A DNA stretch of 56,641 nucleotides, from assembly GCA_910586485.1 (NCBI GenBank), contig CAJUIA010000028.1, positions 1-56,641 on the forward strand, given 5' to 3'. Shown here piece after piece: positions 40,708 through 49,146 of the stretch. The DNA comes from an uncultured Acetatifactor sp. GTDB taxonomy: Bacteria > Bacillota > Clostridia > Lachnospirales > Lachnospiraceae. The notes under the pieces are model-generated. The model had not been told where the DNA came from, did not search any database, and worked only from the letters and a program-made list of their open reading frames with translations. How positions within the stretch are numbered: position 1 is the first letter of the stretch; every line of letters begins with the position of its first letter. The position numbers were made by a program, and so were the translations under genes.

Positions 40708-41991
40708 TTACGGAGTCAAAGACAGCTTCCCGCTCCGGCTCATTTTGTATAGCTCTTCCGCAGCAAGCCTGGCTTTTGCCACAATGTCTCCGCCACCCAC
40801 AGGAAAACAATAATACAGGGCATCCTGATTTCCGATGCAGATCATGTCTCCCACCTCGTACCAGTAATAATCGGCATACAAGCTGTAAGATGCGGATGGC
40901 CTCTGCACATAGTCCAGCTTCCCCTCGCAGCCTGTAAGATGAAATCCCGCCGCACTGTGACGAAGTCTGCCGGTGCCTACCCTGTAGATGCCCTTCATAT
41001 TCACCATCATACAGATGTCTACCTCTACATCCAGGCGGTAGGAGCCTTCCTCCAGTTCCTTCCTGACGCATTCCCGCTCCCAGCGATACCAGTCCGGAAT
41101 ATGGGGAATTTCCGTTTCTCCCTCCACTGCCTCCATAAAACCAAGCTCTGTCAGCACATATTCCTTACCACAGCATCCGCAGGTCAGCTTTGTGCCCTTT
41201 CCCAGCATCCTTCCCTCTTCGTGGCAATGAGGGCATTTATAAAGCACCCTGTTCAGACAGTCCGCCCGAAATGCCTCCTGAATCAGAATATGATTTTCCT
41301 GCTGCCAGCGGAAATTGTCAAAGCTAAACTTTTCGGCCAAAATCTCATTCAGCTCCGCCGCACTCTTTTTTGCAATATCCTCCGGTGAGAAAAGATATTC
41401 CATATCTGCCGATACATCCACATTCCGCGGCTGTAAATTATTATACAGAGGATCTCTGGCAAAGGCTCCATAGGTTCGGACCATAACCACAGGCACTCCC
41501 ATGATCTTTAAGCACTTCCCCAGCGTATCCGGCAGGGGCGTAGCCGTTCCGTCAAAGCTGTAGCTGGCTTCCGGATACATAAGGACGGAACATTTCAGCT
41601 TTTTCAGCGCAAACATCATGTCCCGCACCAGCACCATATCCGTAACAAACTTCTTTGTAGGAATGCAACCTGCCGCATACATCAGCCGCCTCTTGCCCAC
41701 AAAGCCGTCCGAAGTGCAGACGATATTAAACGGCCTGGGATACAGGATTGCAGCCGCAATTTTCAAATCAATAAAGCTGGAATGATTCATTAAAATCAGA
41801 CATGGCTCCCGCTTCCCCAGCTTTTCCATGCCTGTTTTCCTGCATATAAAATTTGCCGCCCGCAGCTCCGATGCCGACACCGCCTTTAAAAGCGTGCGAA
41901 ACAGGATTCCCGGTCTCCGTGGCAGCCGATGAAGCCCAACCGGCTTTGCCAGCACCTCTTCGTACTTCATCTCCTTTATTTTTATCTTCAT
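40708..41991 (-). CDS. PlsC-like acyltransferase with zinc ribbon
   Basis: This 427-aa protein has 1-acyl-glycerol-phosphate acyltransferase motifs in its first 230 residues: NHSSFID (HX4D), MYPEASYSFDG and PVVMVRTYGAF. After them comes a zinc-ribbon segment, YKCPHCHEEG and LTCGCCGKEYV, and a C-terminal beta-rich part of unknown function. This is much longer than plain PlsC (about 240 aa). It is probably a membrane-lipid acyltransferase or related lipid enzyme; the extra domain is unexplained. GAGAGGATAC precedes the ATG. Confidence 0.82.
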   Translation of the reverse strand: MKIKIKEMKYEEVLAKPVGLHRLPRRPGILFRTLLKAVSASELRAANFICRKTGMEKLGKREPCLILMNHSSFIDLKIAAAILYPRPFNIVCTSDGFVGKRRLMYAAGCIPTKKFVTDMVLVRDMMFALKKLKCSVLMYPEASYSFDGTATPLPDTLGKCLKIMGVPVVMVRTYGAFARDPLYNNLQPRNVDVSADMEYLFSPEDIAKKSAAELNEILAEKFSFDNFRWQQENHILIQEAFRADCLNRVLYKCPHCHEEGRMLGKGTKLTCGCCGKEYVLTELGFMEAVEGETEIPHIPDWYRWERECVRKELEEGSYRLDVEVDICMMVNMKGIYRVGTGRLRHSAAGFHLTGCEGKLDYVQRPSASYSLYADYYWYEVGDMICIGNQDALYYCFPVGGGDIVAKARLAAEELYKMSRSGKLSLTP

Positions 41992-42057
41992 GTATCCTCT
42001 CGTTCTGCAGCACCAGACATGCAGGAGCGGCGCCGGCTTAGAAAATCTTCATTCCGT

Positions 42058-42561
42058 TTATACTTCTTCCTGATAGGTAGGTGCGTTTTTCGGGCTCTTC
42101 CCTTTGATTACATTGTGATAGTAAGCATAGGTCATGGGCGTATCCTGCTTTAACACATCTGCATCCACTACCTTACCCAAAAATACGGTGTGGCTGGAGG
42201 TCTCCATTTTATCAATTACCTCGCAGACAATGTAGGCGCAGGCATCCGGCACAACAGGCAAAAACGATTTTATCACCGGCTCTACCCGGTCAAATTTATT
42301 TATGTCTTTTCCGCTGTAAAACCCAAAAGTTCCGATAACGCCCGGATCCGTATTCTCACCCAGGACGGAAACCGCAAACTTGCCGGTATCCTGAATGCAC
42401 TGATTGGTGTAGTTATCATGGTTAATACTCACTGCGATCGTGGCGGGAGAAGACGTGATCTGCATGGCACTGTTTGCCGTACAGCCCGTGGCTCTTCCCT
42501 TATCCCATGTACTTACGACATAAACTCCGTAAGATAATTGATAAAGTGCGCTCTTATTCAT
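42058..42561 (-). CDS. flavin reductase-like FMN-binding protein
   Basis: This 167-aa protein has the flavin-reductase fold: VYVVSTWDKGRATGCTANSA, SPATIAVSINHDNYTN, FAVSVLGEN. It resembles the N-terminal module of high-molecular-weight rubredoxins, including the ending KSPKNAPTY, but the rubredoxin domain is absent here. It probably passes electrons from NAD(P)H through FMN to a redox partner, as in oxygen-detoxifying systems of anaerobes. GGAGG lies before the ATG. Confidence 0.85.
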   Translation of the reverse strand: MNKSALYQLSYGVYVVSTWDKGRATGCTANSAMQITSSPATIAVSINHDNYTNQCIQDTGKFAVSVLGENTDPGVIGTFGFYSGKDINKFDRVEPVIKSFLPVVPDACAYIVCEVIDKMETSSHTVFLGKVVDADVLKQDTPMTYAYYHNVIKGKSPKNAPTYQEEV

Positions 42562-42605
42562 ATCTTTCCTCCATTCCGATGCTTATTTGCCGCTTCTCTG
42601 CGGCT

Positions 42606-42747
42606 ATTATACCATGTGCGCAGAAAAGAAAGCGCCTCGAAGAGGCATTTTCTTTTCAAGCCATGGCTGAGTATAATGCAGCACAAAGTGCTGGCAAGAC
42701 AGCTTTAGCTGGCTTGAATTCTGCGTCAGCAGAATCATTATACCATG
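42606..42747. repeat. hairpin-rich segment bounded by 11-bp direct repeats
   Basis: ATTATACCATG occurs at 42606-42616 and 42737-42747. Between them are three hairpins: GAAAAGAAA/TTCTTTTC with an inner GCCTC/GAGGC (about 42623-42658), CAGCAC/GTGCTG (42679-42693) and ATTCTGC/GCAGAAT (42718-42735). The pattern recalls a small non-autonomous insertion with target duplication, but no terminal inverted repeats are evident. A leader or terminator array is the alternative. Confidence 0.4.
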
Positions 42748-42783
42748 ATTCCCCCAATTCTCTCAATAAAAACAGTAAACTTC

Positions 42784-42812
42784 TTGACAAATGAATAAGA
42801 AACCGATACACT
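42784..42812 (+). promoter_or_regulatory. promoter of the SRP RNA
   Basis: A perfect TTGACA (42784-42789), a 17-nt spacer and TACACT (42807-42812) lie 6 nt before the predicted RNA start. Confidence 0.75.
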
Positions 42813-42818
42813 AATAAA

Positions 42819-42966
42819 GCCGTATATTTGTGGCAGAATAATGAAATTCGGTCTCGCGCAATGGGAACTGTGAACCGTGTCAGGTTGGGAACAAAGCAGC
42901 ACTAAGCAGAACCTCTCATGTGCCGTGAGGAAGCCGGGTGGAGTTCTGCCCGGATATACGGTTTTA
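42819..42966 (+). ncRNA. ffs: signal recognition particle RNA (4.5S-like)
   Basis: The conserved SRP motif region is present (GTGTCAGGTTGGGAACAAAG followed by CAGCACTAAGCAG), with the closing helix CCGTATAT at the start pairing with ATATACGG at the end, followed by TTTT. Length is about 148 nt. The RNA binds Ffh and FtsY for membrane-protein targeting. Ends are set from the outer helix and promoter, so are accurate to a few nt. Confidence 0.85.
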
Positions 42967-42989
42967 GTATAATACAGGAGGCCCGGATC

Positions 42990-43907
42990 ATGACCCCTTA
43001 TCAAATAACCGCATATATGTCCGACTGTGCTCTCTGCCCCAGGCAGTGCCATGCCAACCGCGCGGCGGGGCAGACAGGCTTCTGCGGCCAGACCGCTGAA
43101 ATCGGCGTAGCAAGATCCGCTCTCCATTTTTGGGAAGAGCCCTGTATCTCCGGCTCCTGCGGATCAGGCACGGTTTTCTTTTTTGGCTGCGGCCTTCGGT
43201 GCGTTTTTTGCCAAAATCTCTCCATTGCTGCAGGCATGGCCGAAAAATCCGTGACTCCGGACAGGCTTGCCGAACTGTTTCTGGAGCTTCAGGAACAACA
43301 TGCCGCAAACATCAATCTGGTAACGGCTGGACATTTCATTCCTCAAATATGCCGTGCCCTTGAGCTGGCAAAAGGCACAGGCCTGACCGTCCCCATAGTA
43401 TACAATACCGGCAGCTATGAAGAGCCGTCCTCGCTCCGCCTTTTAGAGGGACTTGTGGACATCTGGCTGCCGGATCTGAAATACTATTCCTCCGAGCTGT
43501 CAGAAGCCTATTCTCATGCTCCGGATTATTTTACAAAAGCCTCCGCCGCCATTGCGGAAATGTATCGGCAGGCCGGACCTCCAAGGCTTGATGCAGCAAC
43601 AGGTATGATGAAAAGCGGCGTTATCGTCAGGCACCTTGTGCTTCCTGGCCAGGTAAAGGATTCCAAGAAAATTCTGCGGTATCTGCATGACACTTACGGA
43701 AATGACATTTATGTCAGCATTATGAATCAGTATACCCCGCTGAAGCATACAGCACATATTCCCGGCCTAAACCGCCGGGTTACGGATGAGGAATACAAAA
43801 GAGTCCTGGACTTTGCCGAAAAAATCGGTATCGAAAATGGTTATCTCCAGGAAGGCAGTACGGCAAAGGAAAGCTTTATTCCGCCTTTTTTTACCAGTGT
43901 AACCTGA
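42990..43907 (+). CDS. radical SAM protein, PflA-like
   Basis: This 305-aa protein has a cysteine-rich N-terminus (DCALCPRQCHANRAAGQTGF), then the radical SAM motif FFGCGLRCVFCQN. The rest fits a partial TIM barrel. This architecture is seen in stand-alone PflA-like proteins of unknown substrate. ATG 42990 with AGGAGG 8 nt upstream is chosen over 42918, which would lie inside the SRP RNA. It follows the SRP RNA by about 24 nt and could be co-transcribed with it. Confidence 0.85.
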   Translation: MTPYQITAYMSDCALCPRQCHANRAAGQTGFCGQTAEIGVARSALHFWEEPCISGSCGSGTVFFFGCGLRCVFCQNLSIAAGMAEKSVTPDRLAELFLELQEQHAANINLVTAGHFIPQICRALELAKGTGLTVPIVYNTGSYEEPSSLRLLEGLVDIWLPDLKYYSSELSEAYSHAPDYFTKASAAIAEMYRQAGPPRLDAATGMMKSGVIVRHLVLPGQVKDSKKILRYLHDTYGNDIYVSIMNQYTPLKHTAHIPGLNRRVTDEEYKRVLDFAEKIGIENGYLQEGSTAKESFIPPFFTSVT

Positions 43908-43924
43908 TTCCGTATTTGCAGACT

Positions 43925-44163
43925 TCAAGGCTCAGCGGTTTTCGTCCAGATATAGAGCCATTCCTCAAAGGCCTTTCGGCTTACAGGAGTTGTACTGTCT
44001 GCAAATGTAGCAGCCTTTGCTCCCTGAACTTCATCGCCAGGCAGATAACGAATAAACTCCCCGGCTCTCCCTGCCAGGTGCTTTCTGACGGTCCGCTCTT
44101 TCCCGCTTCCTTTTCTTCCTCTCCACAGGCGGTAAGCACAAAATAGCCATGTAATATGCTGCC
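43925..44163 (-). pseudogene. decayed small lipoprotein gene
   Basis: Directly after the stop of the next gene upstream, one frame reads FVLTACGEEEKEAGKSGPSE (a lipobox LTAC) to GEPG. A one-base shift then continues as EFIRYLPGDEVQGAKAATFA to EEWLYIWTKTAEP and a stop. No start codon or full signal peptide precedes the lipobox. Together this looks like a small lipoprotein that lost its N-terminus and gained a frameshift in a G-run. It is tentative, as both pieces are short. Confidence 0.4.
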
Positions 44164-45210
44164 TCACAGCTTCACCCGCATCATATAATAACCGAAATCC
44201 GAAGACTGGGCCGGCTCCTGGGCGCACTCAAAGCTTTCAAAGCCGAACATGACCGCCACCTGCTTTTCCCTGTCATAATAGTTTCCGGGAACGCCCACAT
44301 AATACAAGATCTCTCCCCGCCGTTCCTCCCGCGCCAGGATCAGATGACGATAATTATAATAGCCGTGCAGCATGAAGCTGTTTCCCGCCGCCCTGTAGGA
44401 ATCCTCGGAAAGCAGCACAAAATCCTCCGGCCCAATGGAAAGATACTCTCTTTGGTCCTGAAAGGGATTTATATGCGGATAAATTGCACATAGCTGAAGC
44501 CACTTATTTTCCTTCAAGGGAGCTGCCTCCGGCAGTTCTTTTACCGCTGTATCCCTGACTGTCTTCCGCTCCACTGATGACATTTCATACTGTTCCTGCT
44601 CCACAGGCAGTTTATCAATCAGCTCTTTCATCTGCTTATGTTTCTCAGACTGCTTATCAATCTGCTTCTCCATCTGCTCATGTTTCTCAGGCTGCTTGTC
44701 AATCTGCTTCTCCGGCTGCCTTACAGGCGGCTCTTCAGACTTCTTTTGTTTCTCAAGCGGCCTTTCCGAGGCCTCTTCGAAGCTCTTTTGCGCTGCAGGC
44801 TGCTTCTGCTTCCTGGCCGGCTTTTCAGCCTGCTCTGCCGAAGGCCTTTGGCTCTCCCAGATACACGCTGCCTCCCTGCCTTCGCCCAGCGGAATCCTGA
44901 CCCCGGTAAGCTCGTCACAGGCGATTCCCGTTTCTCCGATTCCTGCACCTCCCATTTCCAAATCCAGGCGGCATGTATACCTGAATTCCCCCTGACCTTC
45001 TCTCATCTCTATCTTACCCAGCATTACTTCCCTGCCGTTTCCGCAAAGAATCACATCCCGGACAGATTCCCTCTCTCCCCGTACCCCTTTCACGGTAAGC
45101 TCCATTTTAAAAAGCTCCGCTCCGGTCTCCAGCTTTAAAAATCCGCCGCTCCGCACCCGCTCCCCGTTTTCCAGATAGTCCAGATATTTGATCTTCCGCT
45201 CAAAACGCAT
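44164..45210 (-). CDS. unknown Clostridia protein with tandem repeats
   Basis: This 348-aa protein has no signal peptide or membrane helix. An N-terminal beta-rich domain (1-115) and a C-terminal domain (about 235-348; HGYYNYRHLILAREERRGE, YYVGVPGNYYDREKQVAVMF) flank a Lys/Glu/Gln-rich linker. The linker holds two 14-residue repeats (EKQIDKQPEKHEQM and EKQIDKQSEKHKQM) encoded by 42-nt units at 44629-44670 and 44671-44712 with three mismatches, plus a partial third. It resembles a Lachnospiraceae-restricted family; function unknown. Its leader (45222-45332) can fold extensively around its ribosome site. Confidence 0.65.
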   Translation of the reverse strand: MRFERKIKYLDYLENGERVRSGGFLKLETGAELFKMELTVKGVRGERESVRDVILCGNGREVMLGKIEMREGQGEFRYTCRLDLEMGGAGIGETGIACDELTGVRIPLGEGREAACIWESQRPSAEQAEKPARKQKQPAAQKSFEEASERPLEKQKKSEEPPVRQPEKQIDKQPEKHEQMEKQIDKQSEKHKQMKELIDKLPVEQEQYEMSSVERKTVRDTAVKELPEAAPLKENKWLQLCAIYPHINPFQDQREYLSIGPEDFVLLSEDSYRAAGNSFMLHGYYNYRHLILAREERRGEILYYVGVPGNYYDREKQVAVMFGFESFECAQEPAQSSDFGYYMMRVKL

Positions 45211-45221
45211 AAAAATACCCC

Positions 45222-45332
45222 CTGAATATTATTCTGCAGCATCTACCGCTTTTTACATGAAAGCACACCGCAGATTGTATACGCACATCTGCCCTGTACA
45301 ATAAGGCGGCGCTTTCATTGTAATATATTCAG
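45222..45332 (-). promoter_or_regulatory. folded leader of the unknown 348-aa protein
   Basis: Nested complementary arms are visible: CTGAATATTA (45222-45231) with TAATATATTCAG (45321-45332), ATGAAAGC (45257-45264) with GCTTTCAT (45311-45318), and an inner AGAT/ATCT pair. On the minus strand the outer arm abuts the GGGGG ribosome site of the gene starting at 45210. The fold could regulate translation. Confidence 0.45.
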
Positions 45333-45374
45333 AGGGTTGTCTTACTAGTACCAACGAATATTGACCGATACCGG

Positions 45375-46463
45375 CTAATATTCATTGCTATTCAAATATT
45401 TCATATAATTCACTACCATCAGTGCGATCTTAAAGGTCAGTGCATCATCAAAATTCCGAAGGTCCAGGCCCGTGCTTTTCTGCAGCTTCTCAATCCGGTA
45501 CACAAGAGTGTTTCTGTGAACAAAAAGCTGTCTGGAGGTTTCCGATACGTTCAGATTATTCTCAAAAAACTTATTGATCGTATTTAAGGTCTCTTCATCC
45601 AGATCGTTAGGCACATTGTCGCCGAATATTTCCTCAATAAAGATCCGGCACAAATTGATGGGCAGCTGGTAAATCAAGCGGCCGATGCCCAACGTGCTGT
45701 ATGCCACCACATTTTTTTCGGCATAAAATATCTTCCCCACATCCAGGGCAAGCTTTGCCTCCTTATAGGATTTGGACACGTCCTTCAGCTCCGGCACCAC
45801 CGTGCCAAAAGCCACCCTTACATTCATCATGGCCTCCGCATTCATCATGGCTACGATGGTGTCAGCAATTCCGATCAGATCCTCCTGGGTACTGTTCGGC
45901 TCCAGCGCCTTGATTAAGATGACATTGCTCTCATCCACGGCAGTAATGTAATCCCCTGCCTGACCGGAAAACATGCCCTTGAGTACCTCCGTTACGATCC
46001 CGTCCTTTTCCAGCCTTGTCTCCACCAAAAACACTGCTCTCGGCACTGTCACCTCAATATGGAGCTTTTTTGCCCTGTTATAAATGTCTACAAGGAGCAG
46101 ATTGTCCAAAAGCAGATTCTGGAAAAAGTTGTTTCTGTCAAATCTTTCCTTATATGCAATGATAAGATTTTGAATCTGGCATACCGCAATCTTTCCCACC
46201 ATATACGCATCTTCACTGGTTCCCTTCGCCACCAGTATATACAGCAAATCCCCCTCATCTAAAATCTTCAGCAGATGATGACTCCCGATCACCTGACTGT
46301 CTGCCGGGGAATTTACAAAGCCCTTCACCAGCTCACTGCTTATATCTATCTGATCCGTAGTGGATGCCACCGGCATTCCCGAAAGATCATATATACACAG
46401 CTCTACCTTGGTGATAGCCCTCAACTCATTGATACTGGTCTGCATCGTCTGATTCGAAATCAT
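45375..46463 (-). CDS. CdaR/PucR-type transcription regulator
   Basis: This 362-aa regulator has an N-terminal sugar-diacid-recognition-like domain, a central GGDEF-like remnant (VRVAFGTVVPELKDVSKSYK) and a C-terminal HTH_30: NNLNVSETSRQLFVHRNTLV and YRIEKLQKSTGLDLR. In Clostridia such proteins often control sugar or organic-acid uptake. It lies upstream of a terminator that separates it from msmX; it may respond to the same carbohydrate supply. Confidence 0.85.
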   Translation of the reverse strand: MISNQTMQTSINELRAITKVELCIYDLSGMPVASTTDQIDISSELVKGFVNSPADSQVIGSHHLLKILDEGDLLYILVAKGTSEDAYMVGKIAVCQIQNLIIAYKERFDRNNFFQNLLLDNLLLVDIYNRAKKLHIEVTVPRAVFLVETRLEKDGIVTEVLKGMFSGQAGDYITAVDESNVILIKALEPNSTQEDLIGIADTIVAMMNAEAMMNVRVAFGTVVPELKDVSKSYKEAKLALDVGKIFYAEKNVVAYSTLGIGRLIYQLPINLCRIFIEEIFGDNVPNDLDEETLNTINKFFENNLNVSETSRQLFVHRNTLVYRIEKLQKSTGLDLRNFDDALTFKIALMVVNYMKYLNSNEY

Positions 46464-46546
46464 AAATTTACCTATGCCTTTCCTGCGGAAGCTTTACAAT
46501 GCTGAAGTCGTTAGAAACCTGCGCTCCAAAACGCATTACTTCAAAA

Positions 46547-46570
46547 GGGGGTGCTGTTACCAGCACCCCC
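46547..46570 (-). terminator. terminator of msmX
   Basis: GGGGGTGCTG (46547-46556) and CAGCACCCCC (46561-46570) form a perfect 10-bp stem with loop TTAC. On the minus strand CCCCCTTTTGAAG follows, and the hairpin lies 16 nt after the msmX stop. Confidence 0.8.
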
Positions 46571-46585
46571 CTGACTTGCCTTTAA

Positions 46586-47695
46586 CTAGTTGGTAATAAT
46601 CTGCTCTGTTTCCTTATCAAATACATGAATCTTCTCAAGGTCAAACGCAAACTTAATGCTGTCGCCAGGCCTTGCTGTTGTACGGGAATCAACTCTTGCA
46701 GTGATCGGGAACTCATCCAGATCAAAATACAGATAAACCTCCGCACCAAGCAGCTCATATACCTTTACGGTAGACTCGAATACACTGGGTGAATTTGCAA
46801 TAAACGCCTCGGAGTCATATACATCCTCAGGACGAATACCAAAGGTAACCACCTTGCCGTCATAACCGCCGTCAATCAGCTTTTTGGACTTTTCTGCAGA
46901 CAGAGGAATGCTGTGGCCTGCAATCTCAAGGCTGGCATTTCCGCCGTTTACCTTAACGGTCGCATCCAGGAAGTTCATCTGAGGAGATCCCATAAATCCT
47001 GCTACGAACAGGTTGCAGGGCTTCTCATACAGATTCTGAGGAGTATCTACCTGCTGAATAACGCCGTCCTTCATAACAACGATTCTGGTACCCAGCGTCA
47101 TAGCCTCGGTCTGGTCATGGGTAACGTAGATAATGGTGGTTCCCAGTCTCTGATGCAGCTTTGCAATCTCGATACGCATCTGTACACGCAGCTTTGCGTC
47201 CAGGTTGGACAGAGGCTCATCCATCAGGAACACCTTGGGGTTACGAACGATTGCACGACCCATGGCAACACGCTGTCTCTGACCACCGGACAAAGCCTTG
47301 GGCTTACGATCAAGAAGGGGGGTCAGATCCAGAATCTTAGCCGCTTCCTTTACCATCTTATCTATCTGATCCTTGGGAACCTTTCTCAGCTTCAAGCCGA
47401 ATGCCATGTTGTCGTAAACGGACATATGAGGATACAAAGCATAGTTCTGGAATACCATGGCAATATCACGGTCCTTGGGCTCTACGTCATTAACAACCCT
47501 GTCACCGATTTTCAGTTCACCGGAAGAAATATCCTCCAGACCTGCAATCATACGAAGAGTGGTGGACTTACCACATCCGGAAGGTCCTACGAAAATGATG
47601 AACTCCTGATCCGCGATCTGAAGATTAAAGTCTTTAACTGCCTCAAAACCGTTGGGATACACTTTACATACATTTGTCAAAGATAAACTTGCCAT
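46586..47695 (-). CDS. msmX: multi-sugar ABC transporter ATPase
   Basis: This 369-aa ATPase of the MsmX/UgpC/MalK class has Walker A GPSGCGKSTTLRMIAGLE, Q-loop VFQNYALYPHMSVYDNMAFG, signature LSGGQRQRVAMGRAIVR and Walker B VFLMDEPLSNLDAKLR. A C-terminal TOBE/MalK-like domain follows. Such proteins energise several carbohydrate importers encoded elsewhere. The gene stands alone behind its own ribosome site (GAAAGGAG) and ends at a strong terminator. It is a plausible partner for importers using the lipoprotein at 29043-31436. Confidence 0.93.
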   Translation of the reverse strand: MASLSLTNVCKVYPNGFEAVKDFNLQIADQEFIIFVGPSGCGKSTTLRMIAGLEDISSGELKIGDRVVNDVEPKDRDIAMVFQNYALYPHMSVYDNMAFGLKLRKVPKDQIDKMVKEAAKILDLTPLLDRKPKALSGGQRQRVAMGRAIVRNPKVFLMDEPLSNLDAKLRVQMRIEIAKLHQRLGTTIIYVTHDQTEAMTLGTRIVVMKDGVIQQVDTPQNLYEKPCNLFVAGFMGSPQMNFLDATVKVNGGNASLEIAGHSIPLSAEKSKKLIDGGYDGKVVTFGIRPEDVYDSEAFIANSPSVFESTVKVYELLGAEVYLYFDLDEFPITARVDSRTTARPGDSIKFAFDLEKIHVFDKETEQIITN

Positions 47696-47921
47696 AAAAA
47701 ACTCCTTTCATCATAATTAAACTACTCGTCATTTGTTTCACGGCACAGTACCGTTCAACCTAAAAACAGTATAGCTGACAATCACAATCAAGACCATACC
47801 ACTATTTCACAAAGTTTTGATAGCAGATTGTAAAATTTGCTTACAATCCCATCCGTTTTTTTCACTGCCTGTCAATTTGCCCAAAAAAGCATTATCCAAA
47901 TTGTTCAAAACTGATAGTCCA

Positions 47922-48638
47922 CTAAGTTATATCCTTCTCTGCCAGCACCGGGTCCAGCTCATCCCGAAAGATCCTCTCATCTTCCTCTCCGGCCTCCTTG
48001 GGTGCGGGAGGATTCGCCGCCATCACCTGGTCCTCCAGCTTCTTAAAAAACTTGTTATACAGCTTTGCGGAAATCCAGGCAGGAACGGAAAGTCCGAACA
48101 TCAGACATAAGGGCATCGTCTGCGCCACGGTAAAAAACAATACCGGCGGAGCCGCATAGGCAATGATCATGATAATCGTCTTGGGAAACTGCATCAGGCT
48201 TATCATAAACGCGTTTTTAAACGTCCTGAATACGGTATTTTCGAACTTTGCCAGCACCGGAAATACATAGATCATGGTTGCGGCCACCATCACGGCAACA
48301 GCCATAATAACTCCCCACAAAACCTTTTCAAAGCCGGTCTCTCCCCCGCCGTTCATAATCAGGAAATCGGCCGCCAAAACAACGATCATCACCAGCAGAA
48401 TCAGCCAGATCACTGTGGCCTGCCTGAAATTTTCCTTAAACGACTTGAAAAAACCTCTTGTAATATAGCACTCTTCATTCCGCGCTATTTTTAATGCCAT
48501 ATAATTCATGGCCGTTAAGGACGCTCCGATGGTCACAATCGGCAGACAGCAGATTAAAGTCAGCACATTAAGCCACAAAAGATCCGCCACCTTGTTCAAC
48601 GCCTGCATCAGCGGGCTGTCCAGGTTAAATAACCTCAT
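47922..48638 (-). CDS. YesL-family membrane protein
   Basis: This 238-aa protein has about five membrane segments. The opening MRLFNLDSPLMQALNKVADL and LICCLPIVTIGASLTAMNYM are characteristic of YesL/DUF624 proteins, often found beside sugar ABC transporters in Firmicutes. The role is unknown. ATG 48638, preceded by AAAGGTG, is chosen over GTG 48644 inside that site. It is downstream of a GNAT gene and upstream of msmX. Confidence 0.88.
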   Translation of the reverse strand: MRLFNLDSPLMQALNKVADLLWLNVLTLICCLPIVTIGASLTAMNYMALKIARNEECYITRGFFKSFKENFRQATVIWLILLVMIVVLAADFLIMNGGGETGFEKVLWGVIMAVAVMVAATMIYVFPVLAKFENTVFRTFKNAFMISLMQFPKTIIMIIAYAAPPVLFFTVAQTMPLCLMFGLSVPAWISAKLYNKFFKKLEDQVMAANPPAPKEAGEEDERIFRDELDPVLAEKDIT

Positions 48639-48660
48639 ATCCACACCTTTCCCTTTCGTG

Positions 48661-49146
48661 TCAGAATACCTTCTCCATGGCCGTCACCCGGATCCCTGAA
48701 TATTCCTCCTCCGGCTTTACGGTCCGAAATCCCTGTTTTCTGTAAAAATTTACCGCATAGGGAGCCGCCTTCAGAGACATACAGTGCTCCCCTGCCTCCT
48801 TCTTAAGATAATTACACAATCCGGCAAGAAGCGCACTTCCGATTCCCATATGGTGATACTCTTCATCCACAAACAGCAGCGACAAATGATTTCTGCTGCG
48901 AATAGATCCGGCGCCGATTATTCTCTCACCGTCCACTGCCACCATCATCCGATATGTACCCTTCAGAAAAGCAACATAGAGATCGTCATCGGTAATAAAA
49001 TCAAAAAAGTTTTTGATGCCCTCCTGGGTGTAATCCTTTCCCTCAAATTTCAGAAAGGTCTTCCATATCATCTTCATGGCAGGCGCCCATTCAGTTTCTC
49101 TGGCCCACCTGACAATATAGGGCCCCCGTAAATCTTCAGTTTCCAT
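48661..49146 (-). CDS. GNAT-family acetyltransferase
   Basis: This 161-aa acetyltransferase has the acetyl-CoA motif LFVDEEYHHMGIGSALLAGL and the usual late NFYRKQGFRTV. Substrate unknown. Its ATG overlaps the TAA of the upstream lipase (TAATG), so the two are translationally coupled. Confidence 0.88.
   Translation of the reverse strand: METEDLRGPYIVRWARETEWAPAMKMIWKTFLKFEGKDYTQEGIKNFFDFITDDDLYVAFLKGTYRMMVAVDGERIIGAGSIRSRNHLSLLFVDEEYHHMGIGSALLAGLCNYLKKEAGEHCMSLKAAPYAVNFYRKQGFRTVKPEEEYSGIRVTAMEKVF

Noticed and set aside
42918..42990. Upstream start for the PflA-like radical SAM protein
   Set aside because: It would lie inside the SRP RNA; ATG 42990 has a full ribosome site.
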